DNA of 64,000 nt, taken from assembly GCA_965232985.1 (NCBI GenBank), contig CBDDRC010000016.1, positions 24,352-88,351 of the forward strand, written 5' to 3'. Both the position numbers and the translations under genes were made by a program. Origin of the DNA: JADFDG01 sp965232985. GTDB taxonomy: Bacteria; Pseudomonadota; Gammaproteobacteria; Pseudomonadales; JADFDG01. This document shows, piece by piece, positions 43,624-50,312 of the stretch. Numbering within the stretch: position 1 is the first letter of the stretch; each line of letters opens with the position of its first letter. The notes under the pieces were generated by a model. That model was not told where the DNA came from. It searched no databases and worked only from the letters and a program-made list of their open reading frames with translations.

Positions 43624-44217
43624 TCAGCGGCCGGCCTGCTCGGCGTCGATGTACTCAAATATTTTCACGATCTTCTGCACGCCGTACACAGCGCGCGCTG
43701 CGTTGACTACTAATTCGGCTTCTTCCCGGGTCAGCAGACCCAGCAGATAGACGACGCCGTTTTCTGTCACAACTTTCACGCGTCGCCCGGGAACGTCGGG
43801 CCCGAACAGCAGTCGCGTTTTGACGCGCGTGGTGATCCAGCCGTCGCTCATCCGGGCGATGAAGGCAATGGGTGTGCCCACTTCCAGTTCGTTATGCACA
43901 TGCAGTACATGCCGCACCTGGCCGGCAATGGCTGCAGCGCGTTGTTTGATGGCATCGGTCGGTACCTGGCCGGCCAACAGCACTTGCCCGTTCCAGCTTG
44001 TCACGACCAGACGCGCTTTCTGCATGGCGGGTTCACCGCGAACAATATTCAGCCAAACCTTGCGTTCGATAGCGGCATCTTCGATCTTGCTGCCCAGTGT
44101 GCGGGTGCCGTGATGGCGATCAACTTGCTTGTCGGAAAGCGGGGCAATCCAGGAAACGCACCCGGCGAGGGTGAGTGCGGCAAGCGTGGCGAGGAAAATT
44201 CTTGCGATGGCAGTCAC
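43624..44217 (-). CDS. dolP: BON-domain outer-membrane lipoprotein (DolP/YraP-like)
   Basis: 197-residue lipoprotein with signal ending LTLAGC (Cys20) and two BON domains (about residues 48-115 and 126-192), the second ending VYGVQKIVKIFEYI. E. coli DolP localises to anionic phospholipid at division sites and supports outer-membrane integrity and BAM function. Placement in lpoA-yraN-diaA-dolP order matches E. coli. Its ATG overlaps the diaA stop by four bases. Confidence 0.92.
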   Translation of the reverse strand: MTAIARIFLATLAALTLAGCVSWIAPLSDKQVDRHHGTRTLGSKIEDAAIERKVWLNIVRGEPAMQKARLVVTSWNGQVLLAGQVPTDAIKQRAAAIAGQVRHVLHVHNELEVGTPIAFIARMSDGWITTRVKTRLLFGPDVPGRRVKVVTENGVVYLLGLLTREEAELVVNAARAVYGVQKIVKIFEYIDAEQAGR

Positions 44218-44813
44218 AGGCTGTCTCCGAACAATTCGCGCTCCAGCAGATCGCAGAGCACATTGATAAGCAACAGGTGAATTTCTTCGGCACGAATCGG
44301 CGACGACACCGGGACGTGGATCCCGATATCGTCCGGGCCGAGGACGAGGGTAACGTCGCCGCCATCATGTCCGGTTAGCACCACGACATCCATCCCGCGA
44401 TCATGGGCACTGACGATGGCCTGCACGGTATTGGTGGACATGCCGGTCGCCGACAGTGCCAACAGGACATCGCCCGGTTGGCCCAGGGCGCGTAACTGGC
44501 GCGCAAAAACGTCGGCAGCACCGTAATTCTCTGTGAGGGATGTCACCAGCGGCACGCTGTCGGCAAGGCAGAACACCGGCAAGCCGGGCCGTTCGCGCTC
44601 AAACCGCCCGAGCATCTTGACGGCGAAATGCTGGGCATTGGCCGCAGAGCCGCCGCTGCCGCACACGAACAGGCGGCCCTCATCAAGCAGGCAACGAACG
44701 AAGCGCTGTGCGCCGGCGACCAACGATGGAACTTGCGCTTCAAGCAAGGCTTTGGCCGCTTCGATATGCGCGCCGATGCTCTCGCGTACGGTGTCTTCCG
44801 GGTCCATATTCAT
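44214..44813 (-). CDS. diaA: SIS-domain protein DiaA/GmhA-like
   Basis: SIS-domain protein of about 199 residues. The phosphosugar-binding-fold pattern FVCGSGGSAANAQHFAVKMLGRFERERPGLPVFCLAD and LLALSATGMSTNTVQAI fit both DiaA (DnaA initiator-associating factor in E. coli) and GmhA (sedoheptulose-7-phosphate isomerase). The position between yraN and dolP and the N-SAANAQHFA pattern favour DiaA. ATG at 44813 is chosen for length; ATG 44807 or an upstream start at 44855 are alternatives. GmhA annotation would be wrong if catalytic Glu/His residues of GmhA are absent, which I cannot settle by eye. Confidence 0.85.
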   Translation of the reverse strand: MNMDPEDTVRESIGAHIEAAKALLEAQVPSLVAGAQRFVRCLLDEGRLFVCGSGGSAANAQHFAVKMLGRFERERPGLPVFCLADSVPLVTSLTENYGAADVFARQLRALGQPGDVLLALSATGMSTNTVQAIVSAHDRGMDVVVLTGHDGGDVTLVLGPDDIGIHVPVSSPIRAEEIHLLLINVLCDLLERELFGDSL

Positions 44814-44838
44814 TCCAGTTGAATGTTGGTGCGCAGGT

Positions 44839-45225
44839 TCAGTGCGGCGCGACATCGAAGGCGTTGTGCAACCAGCGTATTTCGTCGTCGATGACGGCGA
44901 TCACGTCGAAGCGCGCCGGCAGTGTCGCCTCTACAGGATGACAGGCAAGCCAGGCGCGCGCGGCGCGCACAAATCGTTGTTGTTTGCGGTGATCAACACT
45001 TTCGATTGCACCGACCAGACTGCCGGTCTGCCGGGCGCGTACTTCCACGAAGATGAGCGCATCGTTGTCACGCATCACCAGATCCAGTTCGCCGAGGCGA
45101 CAGCGCCAGCCGGCGTCGAGACAGCGCAGACCGTGCTGTTCAAGGTGCAGTCGGGCCCGCCGCTCGCCATCCTGGCCGCGCTGGCGCCGGTCATTGTTCT
45201 TCTGTGAGACGTTGGGCATGGCCAT
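44839..45225 (-). CDS. yraN: YraN family endonuclease-like protein (UPF0102)
   Basis: UPF0102 protein of 128 residues with a predicted restriction-endonuclease-like fold. The core is GQDGERRARLHLEQHGLRCLDAGWRCRLGELDLVMRDNDALIFVEVRAR, containing the Glu and the Glu-Leu-Asp plus Glu-x-Lys/Arg-like (EVRAR) residues of the nuclease fold; the E-V-K of many homologues is E-V-R here. Function is unproven. Candidate starts are at 45225 (ATG) and 45219 (ATG). It overlaps the end of lpoA by about 35 bases. Confidence 0.88.
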   Translation of the reverse strand: MAMPNVSQKNNDRRQRGQDGERRARLHLEQHGLRCLDAGWRCRLGELDLVMRDNDALIFVEVRARQTGSLVGAIESVDHRKQQRFVRAARAWLACHPVEATLPARFDVIAVIDDEIRWLHNAFDVAPH

Positions 45226-47044
45226 CACGATAGATCATCCAGACGAGTTGGCGGTGGATGAGTCGGTTGTTGTCCATGGCTAACAGGCCGGTCATGCCGT
45301 CAATGCGGGTGCTTGCCGATTGCATCAGCAGTGGTAATTGTTGGCTGAGCCGCCAAGCATCGATGCCCAGTGCGTACAGGCGAAGCGCGCGCTCATCACT
45401 GTCTTTCCACGTTGCAGCGACGCGTTGCCGCAGCGGTTGTTCGGGGTCGGCAATCCAGGGCATTTCCACGAAGCGGATGCCGCTCAGGTCAATGGCGGAC
45501 GTTGCGGTGGGTTGTCCGTTGACATGCGAGGTGGCGAAGGTCGGCAAGCCGGTGGCGTAGTAGTACTGCACTGCAGGTGCGATCTGGGTGGCTTGCAGGG
45601 TGTTGCCGATAATGAACAGGGAGTCGATATCCTGTCGGCGGCGCGGCTGGAAGCCGAGCTGTATGCGCAGCAATTGCTCAAGCCGGCCGTGACGTGCTTC
45701 GCTGCTGCCGATATCGAGCAGGTTGCGCACCACATCGTTGTAGTCGCCATTGCCTTGATAGGCGGCTTGCGTACGTACTGTCGCGCCCTGTTGCTGCAGG
45801 GTTTGCGTTAGTTGCTGTGCGATGCGCTGCCCCCACTCGCCGGCCGGATAGAGCAATGCGGCCCGGCGCAGGTTCTGTGCCACCGCCGTATCGGCAATCT
45901 GGCTTGCTTCGTCTTCGCCCGCCAGCCCGAAGAAATAAAGTGTGGCCGGGCCGCCGGGTGCGTCCGGGGCAGGCGCGTCTGGATAGTTCAGGGCGATGGT
46001 GGTGACGGGCAGGCTGTCGCGCAACTGCAGCAGCCGCAGATTTTCTTTTTCGAGTGGCCCGATGACCAGTTGCGCGCCGGCGTGAACGGCAGTGTCGTAA
46101 GTGGCGAGAAAGTCGCTGCGCGACGAGTCGAAGAAGCGGATCACTGGCACCTTGATGCCGCTGTCGCGTGCCTCGAACCACGCGGCAAGAATCCCCCGCT
46201 GCAGCGCGACACCGGCCGACGCGAGTTTGCCGTGCAGTGGCAGCAGCACGGCGATGTGTGTGGGGCCATCTAACCGTGGTGCGGTGCGCGCCTTCGCTAT
46301 CGCGGCCGGTGGCCGCTCGGCGGCAGGATGGTCGCGATGCGTCGTTGTCCAGGCCTCAATTTGGCCGGCAAGTTGCGCAGGATTGGCATTGCCGTCGCGA
46401 TACAGCAGCGCCAGCGATGCCCAGCCGGCAGTATCGCTATTGTCACTTTCAGCGAGTTGGCGCAGCGGGTCGCGTCCGATCCGCATCAGCAGCGGCCACA
46501 GTGCGTCCTCATTGGCCTGGCGGTATTGTGGCGGCAGTTGCCGGTTTACAACGGCACGTTCGCGAGCTGCTTCCGGCAGCAGGTTGCGCTTCTCGAGCAC
46601 CATGGCGCGGCGTTCGGCAACGCGGGCGAAGTCGACTGGACCGAGGGCGTCAATCATTCTGTAGCGTGCGCTCGCGTCGTGCGCAACGATTGCCTGGGCA
46701 CCGGGCAGGTCGCCCAGGCCCAGCGCGGCATCAACCGCCGTCACCAGAAAGTCGCCGTACCGGTTCCGTGGCAGCAGTGCCTGATCAATCCGGTTGAGGG
46801 TGTCCTGCGCCTTCGCGTAGGCTTGCCCCGACGCGTACATCATTGCCGCCGTCAGCAGGCGTTGCTGTTGCGTCGTGCCCGTGCCGGAAAGATCGCCAAG
46901 CAGGGCGTCGGCGCGCTGGATGCGTTCCGTGGCCGGCGTGTCGTCCAGGGACGAGGCGGCCATGCTGCCGGACTGGCAGCCGGTGCTGTGCACGACGAGC
47001 AGTACGGCAAAACACACACGTCCGAGCAAGGCGAGCATTCGCAT
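45191..47044 (-). CDS. lpoA: Penicillin-binding protein activator LpoA
   Basis: Outer-membrane lipoprotein that reaches through the periplasm to stimulate PBP1A; 617 residues. Lipobox HSTGC with Cys23 after a short hydrophobic signal. An N-terminal helical TPR-like region (to about residue 245) precedes a periplasmic-binding-protein-like domain beginning HIAVLLPLHGKLASAGVALQRGILAAWF and including GAQLVIGPLEKENLRLL. ATG at 47044 is directly back to back with the rsmI ATG (CATATG); an internal ATG at 47038 is an alternative. A longer frame starting inside rsmI at 47101 would disrupt the signal sequence. Confidence 0.92.
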   Translation of the reverse strand: MRMLALLGRVCFAVLLVVHSTGCQSGSMAASSLDDTPATERIQRADALLGDLSGTGTTQQQRLLTAAMMYASGQAYAKAQDTLNRIDQALLPRNRYGDFLVTAVDAALGLGDLPGAQAIVAHDASARYRMIDALGPVDFARVAERRAMVLEKRNLLPEAARERAVVNRQLPPQYRQANEDALWPLLMRIGRDPLRQLAESDNSDTAGWASLALLYRDGNANPAQLAGQIEAWTTTHRDHPAAERPPAAIAKARTAPRLDGPTHIAVLLPLHGKLASAGVALQRGILAAWFEARDSGIKVPVIRFFDSSRSDFLATYDTAVHAGAQLVIGPLEKENLRLLQLRDSLPVTTIALNYPDAPAPDAPGGPATLYFFGLAGEDEASQIADTAVAQNLRRAALLYPAGEWGQRIAQQLTQTLQQQGATVRTQAAYQGNGDYNDVVRNLLDIGSSEARHGRLEQLLRIQLGFQPRRRQDIDSLFIIGNTLQATQIAPAVQYYYATGLPTFATSHVNGQPTATSAIDLSGIRFVEMPWIADPEQPLRQRVAATWKDSDERALRLYALGIDAWRLSQQLPLLMQSASTRIDGMTGLLAMDNNRLIHRQLVWMIYRDGHAQRLTEEQ

Positions 47045-47932
47045 ATGTCTGATAATCCCGCAGTAGACAAGCCCGCAGTAATAAGAGGCGGCGTGTTGCA
47101 TGTGGTGGCGACACCGATTGGAAATCTGGACGACATCTCGGTGCGTGCAGTATCAACCCTGCGCGCGGCGGACATTATAGCCGCTGAGGATACGCGGCAC
47201 AGTTCCCGTTTGCTGGCTCATCTGGGTATCGACAGCGCCAAACTGGTATCGCTGCACGATCACAACGAAACCGAGCGAGTGCCGTCGCTGTTGTCCGCCC
47301 TGGCGGGCGGTCGATCCGTTGCGTTGGTATCCGATGCCGGCACACCGTTGGTCAGTGATCCGGGTTTTCGTCTTGTGCGGGCAGCGCATGAGGCAGGCAT
47401 TCGGGTAAGTCCCGTGCCGGGCGCCTGTGCAGCGATTGCCGCGTTGTCAGCGGCAGGTCTGCCCTGCGACCGATTTTTTTTCGAAGGTTTCCTGCCGGCG
47501 ACGAACGTGGCGCGGCGGGCGCGTCTTGATGTGCTGGGTAGTCAGCGTGGCACCTTGATCTTTTATGAGGCGCCGCACCGGGTGCTCGATACGCTGACCT
47601 CATTGGTCGAAGTATTTGGTGGCCAGCGCGCCGGTGCGCTGGCGCGTGAGTTGACGAAGACCTTCGAGACGGTGCGTCGGGGTTCGCTCGCGCAGCTGCT
47701 GGCGTTTGTTGCAGCGGATCCGGACCAGCAACGTGGTGAGATCGTGCTGCTGGTTGAAGGTGTGCAGGAGGGTGCACGATGTGTGGCGGCGCTCGACGAA
47801 CAGGCCCTGCTGCGTGCGCTCGCGGCCGAATTGCCGGCGACACGCGCGGCGAAAGTGGCGGCGCAGCTGCTGGGCAGATCGCGGCGCGCGTTGTACCAAC
47901 AATTGCTCGAGCTCGGTGCTGCGGACGGTTGA
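47045..47932 (+). CDS. rsmI: 16S rRNA (cytidine1402-2'-O)-methyltransferase RsmI
   Basis: SAM-dependent methyltransferase, 295 residues, modifying C1402 in the 30S P site together with RsmH, encoded nearby at 49084. The tetrapyrrole-methylase-like fold shows LHVVATPIGNLDDISVRAV, IIAAEDTRHSSRLLAHLGI, LVSLHDHNETER, ALVSDAGTPLVSDPGFRLVRAAHEAGIRV and PVPGACAAIAALSAAGLPCDRFFFEGFLP. The ATG at 47045 abuts the divergent lpoA ATG; GTG at 47093 is a possible later start. The stop overlaps the rnpB promoter region. Confidence 0.96.
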   Translation: MSDNPAVDKPAVIRGGVLHVVATPIGNLDDISVRAVSTLRAADIIAAEDTRHSSRLLAHLGIDSAKLVSLHDHNETERVPSLLSALAGGRSVALVSDAGTPLVSDPGFRLVRAAHEAGIRVSPVPGACAAIAALSAAGLPCDRFFFEGFLPATNVARRARLDVLGSQRGTLIFYEAPHRVLDTLTSLVEVFGGQRAGALARELTKTFETVRRGSLAQLLAFVAADPDQQRGEIVLLVEGVQEGARCVAALDEQALLRALAAELPATRAAKVAAQLLGRSRRALYQQLLELGAADG

Positions 47933-47949
47933 GTGCTTGCCGGTTGGGC

Positions 47950-47955
47950 TAGAAT
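47950..47955 (+). promoter_or_regulatory. -10 element of the rnpB promoter
   Basis: TAGAAT at 47950-47955 ends seven bases before the inferred 5' end of the RNase P RNA at 47962. The best -35 match is TTGAGT at 47929-47934, which includes the rsmI stop codon and leaves a short 15-base spacer, so the -35 assignment is weak. Confidence 0.7.
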
Positions 47956-47961
47956 GCGCTC

Positions 47962-48335
47962 GTGTGGGTCGGTCAGACAGTCGCCGCCACTGCGCTCGTT
48001 CGCGGTGGGGGAGGAAAGTCCGGGCTCCAAAGGGCAGGGTGCCAGGTAACGCCTGGGCGCTGCGTCGGTTTCCGGCGCAGCGACGGAAAGTGCCACAGAG
48101 AACGAACCGCCGATGGCCCGTAAGGGATCAGGCAAGGGTGAAAAGGTGCGGTAAGAGCGCACCGCGCTGCCGGCAACGGGAGCGGCACGGAAAACCCCAC
48201 CTGGAGCAAGGCCAAATAGGGGTCCTATGGCGCGGCCCGCGCCGGACCCGGGTAGGCTGCTTGAGGTCGTCGGTGACGGCGACCCTAGAGGAATGACTGT
48301 CCACGACAGAACCCGGCTTATCGATCGACCCACAC
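47962..48335 (+). ncRNA. rnpB: RNase P RNA (M1 RNA), bacterial type A
   Basis: Catalytic RNA of RNase P, which matures tRNA 5' ends. The conserved stretches CAGACAGTCGCCGC, GGGGAGGAAAGTCCGGGCTCC, AGGGCAGGGTGCCAGGTAA, AACCGCCGATGGCCC, GGTGAAAAGGTGCGGTAAGAG, GGAGCAAGGCCAAATAGGGG, CCGGGTAGGCTGCTTGAGG and GAATGACTGTCCACGACAGA occur in the right order. The ends were set by pairing GTGTGGGTCGG at the 5' side with CGACCCACAC at the 3' side (helix P1), giving about 374 nt. Located between rsmI and mraZ as in Pseudomonas. I see no clear intrinsic terminator downstream. Confidence 0.97.
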
Positions 48336-48401
48336 ACTTCCCCTCTAAAAACCTGCTCTTCATATAACTAAAGATTCTAGAAGTTAAAGTACTTTGTGAG
48401 A

Positions 48402-48417
48402 ATGCCTGCGCAGGCAT
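48402..48417. repeat. Perfect 16-bp palindrome in the rnpB-mraZ gap
   Basis: ATGCCTGCGCAGGCAT is its own reverse complement and sits about 67 bases after rnpB, inside an AT-richer stretch. It has no T tract, so a terminator role is doubtful; it could be a site for a dimeric DNA-binding protein. The 285-base gap 48336-48620 otherwise holds the dcw promoter and MraZ-type repeats but no gene. Confidence 0.6.
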
Positions 48418-48516
48418 CTGAACAGAGTCTCTTTCGTGCGCCCGGTGTTCTTTGATCAGTTATACAACTCATTGATTATAAAAGAATCTTTCCCTGTTCG
48501 CAGGGGGGGCATTGGC

Positions 48517-48546
48517 TTGACGCTGCTGACCAGCGGTACCTATAGT
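48517..48546 (+). promoter_or_regulatory. Sigma-70 promoter of the dcw cluster (Pmra)
   Basis: TTGACG at 48517-48522 and TATAGT at 48541-48546 with an 18-base spacer. Predicted start near 48553, about 68 bases before mraZ. This is the only good promoter visible ahead of the cluster and corresponds to the known mra promoter of other gammaproteobacteria. Confidence 0.8.
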
Positions 48547-48553
48547 TCCGCGG

Positions 48554-48579
48554 GTGGGGAAAAGTGGTAAAAAGTGGAA
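48554..48579 (+). promoter_or_regulatory. Predicted MraZ operator: three TGG repeats with 10-bp period
   Basis: GTGG begins at 48554, 48564 and 48574, giving three direct repeats exactly one helical turn apart (TGGGG, TGGTA, TGGAA, each followed by an A-rich spacer except the last). MraZ is known to bind TGGGN repeats with 5-base spacers upstream of its own gene. The array lies at about +2 to +27 of the predicted transcript, suited to autorepression. Confidence 0.75.
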
Positions 48580-48620
48580 TTCAACGGGCCTAAGGAGGCT
48601 CTCCACCAGCGGGTAGCAGC

Positions 48621-49073
48621 GTGTTCCAGGGAATCACCTCCGTCACTGTCGACGCCAAAGGCCGGCTCGCCATTCCGACCCGCTTTCGGGATGGTATTGC
48701 CGATCGTGGCGGCCCAACAGTGATAGTAACTGCTCACCAATACGATGGTTGTCTGGTCCTCTATCCGCTGATCGACTGGGAAGAAATCGCCCGCAAGGTT
48801 TCGGGGCTGCCGGATGGCAGTGCCGACGTGCGCAACATCAAGCGCCGCTTCATTGGCCAGGCCACCGATCTCGAGATCGACGGCGCCGGCCGCGTCCTGC
48901 TGCCGCAACTGCTGCGCAACTTCGCCCGCATTGAAAAGGGTGCGGTGATGCTCGGCCAGGGCCACAAGCTTGAACTCTGGTCCGAGGGGCAGTGGGCGGC
49001 CAACGAAAAAATCAACGCCACCCTCGACGACGCCACGGGCTTGCCCGAGGCCGTCCAGCAACTGTCGTTCTGA
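48621..49073 (+). CDS. mraZ: Transcriptional regulator MraZ
   Basis: AbrB-type DNA-binding protein, 150 residues, with two MraZ domains; ring-shaped oligomer that represses the dcw cluster. It begins MFQGITSVTVDAKGRLAIPTRFRD, the standard start, with the second domain repeating the DGAGRVLLPQLLR motif (residues about 87-99). Start codon GTG at 48621. The nearest strong Shine-Dalgarno (AAGGAGG, 48592-48598) is 22 bases upstream, too far for normal use, and no start codon in any frame follows it at the usual distance. Confidence 0.95.
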   Translation: MFQGITSVTVDAKGRLAIPTRFRDGIADRGGPTVIVTAHQYDGCLVLYPLIDWEEIARKVSGLPDGSADVRNIKRRFIGQATDLEIDGAGRVLLPQLLRNFARIEKGAVMLGQGHKLELWSEGQWAANEKINATLDDATGLPEAVQQLSF

Positions 49074-49083
49074 AGGTGGCCGG

Positions 49084-50025
49084 GTGGGCTTCGAACACCA
49101 GACCGTCCTCCTCACGGAGGCGGTCAACGCCTTGCAGGTCGTGCCGACAGGCATCTACGTCGACGCGACGTTCGGCCGCGGCGGGCACAGTCGGGAAATT
49201 CTCCGGCGATTGGGCCCGGAGGGTCGGTTGCTGGCGATCGACCGTGACCCCGATGCCATTGCCGCCGGCGCGGCAATGGTCGCTGCCGACACACGGTTTG
49301 CGCTTGTACAGGGAAATTTTTCGGCGCTGGCGTCGGTGATCGATGCGCGCAACTGGTGTGGTCGGGTGAATGGCTTGTTGCTTGATCTTGGCGTGTCTTC
49401 GCCACAGTTGGATGATCCGGCGCGCGGCTTCAGTTTTATGCGTGACGGGCCGCTCGACATGCGCATGAATCCGCATGAAGGGATGGATGCCGCGACATAT
49501 CTCGCGAAGGCAGGAGCGGAGGAGCTGCAGACGGTGTTCAGTGAGCTGGGGGAAGAACGATTTTCGCGGCGTATCGCGCAAGCGATCGTGCGCACGCGCG
49601 ATGCACACCCGCTGACGACGACGCGCGAGCTTGCTGAGCTTGTTGCCGCCTCGGTGCCGACGCGCGAGCCGGGCAAGCATCCGGCAACGCGCGTGTTTCA
49701 GGCGCTGCGCATTTACATCAATGGCGAACTTGAGCAACTCGTTAATGCGCTGACCCAGGCGCTCGATCTGTTGGCGCCAAATGGGCGTCTCGTTGTCATC
49801 AGCTTCCATTCATTGGAAGACCGCATCGTCAAGCGTTTCATGCAGCATCACGCCAGCGGGCCGCAGCTGCCGCGCGGGATGCCGTTGCCGGCGGATATGC
49901 CGGTGCCGAAGCTGACCCTGGTCGGCAAGGCCGTGCGTGCCAGTGATGCGGAAGTCGCGGCCAATCCGCGCGCGCGCAGCGCGATGCTGCGCATTGCCCA
50001 GCGGCAGGCGGTGGCCCATGGCTGA
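49084..50025 (+). CDS. rsmH: 16S rRNA (cytosine1402-N4)-methyltransferase RsmH (MraW)
   Basis: SAM-dependent methyltransferase, 313 residues. Clear blocks: HQTVLLTEAVNALQVVPTGIYVDATFGRGGHSREIL, LLLDLGVSSPQLDDPARGFSFMRDGPLDMRM, ATRVFQALRIYINGELEQL and VVISFHSLEDRIVKRFM. Start GTG at 49084, preceded by AAGGTGG at about six bases. With RsmI at 47045 both C1402 methyltransferases are encoded within 3 kb of each other. The stop overlaps ftsL. Confidence 0.97.
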   Translation: MGFEHQTVLLTEAVNALQVVPTGIYVDATFGRGGHSREILRRLGPEGRLLAIDRDPDAIAAGAAMVAADTRFALVQGNFSALASVIDARNWCGRVNGLLLDLGVSSPQLDDPARGFSFMRDGPLDMRMNPHEGMDAATYLAKAGAEELQTVFSELGEERFSRRIAQAIVRTRDAHPLTTTRELAELVAASVPTREPGKHPATRVFQALRIYINGELEQLVNALTQALDLLAPNGRLVVISFHSLEDRIVKRFMQHHASGPQLPRGMPLPADMPVPKLTLVGKAVRASDAEVAANPRARSAMLRIAQRQAVAHG

Positions 50026-50302
50026 CTGGCGCATTGCCCGTGATGTGCTGGTGCTGGGCGGCGCAGCGGCGCTGGCCATAATCTCGGCAGTCGGCGTGAT
50101 CTACAGCGTGCATACGTCCCGCCAGATGGTGAGCGAATTGCAGGCCTTGCAGCGTGATGGCGAGCGTGCGCAGGTGCAGTGGGGCCAACTGCTGCTGGAG
50201 AAAAGCACATTTGGATCCTATGCATTTATCGAGCAGACGGCACGCGCAAAACTGCAGATGTATGTGCCGTCCGTGCAGGAAATTGTGGTGACGGGTCAAT
50301 GA
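50018..50302 (+). CDS. ftsL: Cell division protein FtsL
   Basis: Bitopic divisome protein, 94 residues, forming the FtsQLB complex. One membrane helix (residues about 9-28, VLVLGGAAALAIISAVGVIY) and a periplasmic coiled coil (SELQALQRDGERAQVQWGQLLLEKSTF) ending in the conserved IEQTARAKLQMYVP motif. ATG at 50018 overlaps the rsmH stop. Sequence is poorly conserved in this family, so context between rsmH and ftsI supports the call. Confidence 0.93.
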   Translation: MADWRIARDVLVLGGAAALAIISAVGVIYSVHTSRQMVSELQALQRDGERAQVQWGQLLLEKSTFGSYAFIEQTARAKLQMYVPSVQEIVVTGQ

Positions 50303-50312
50303 GGAGCAGCCA

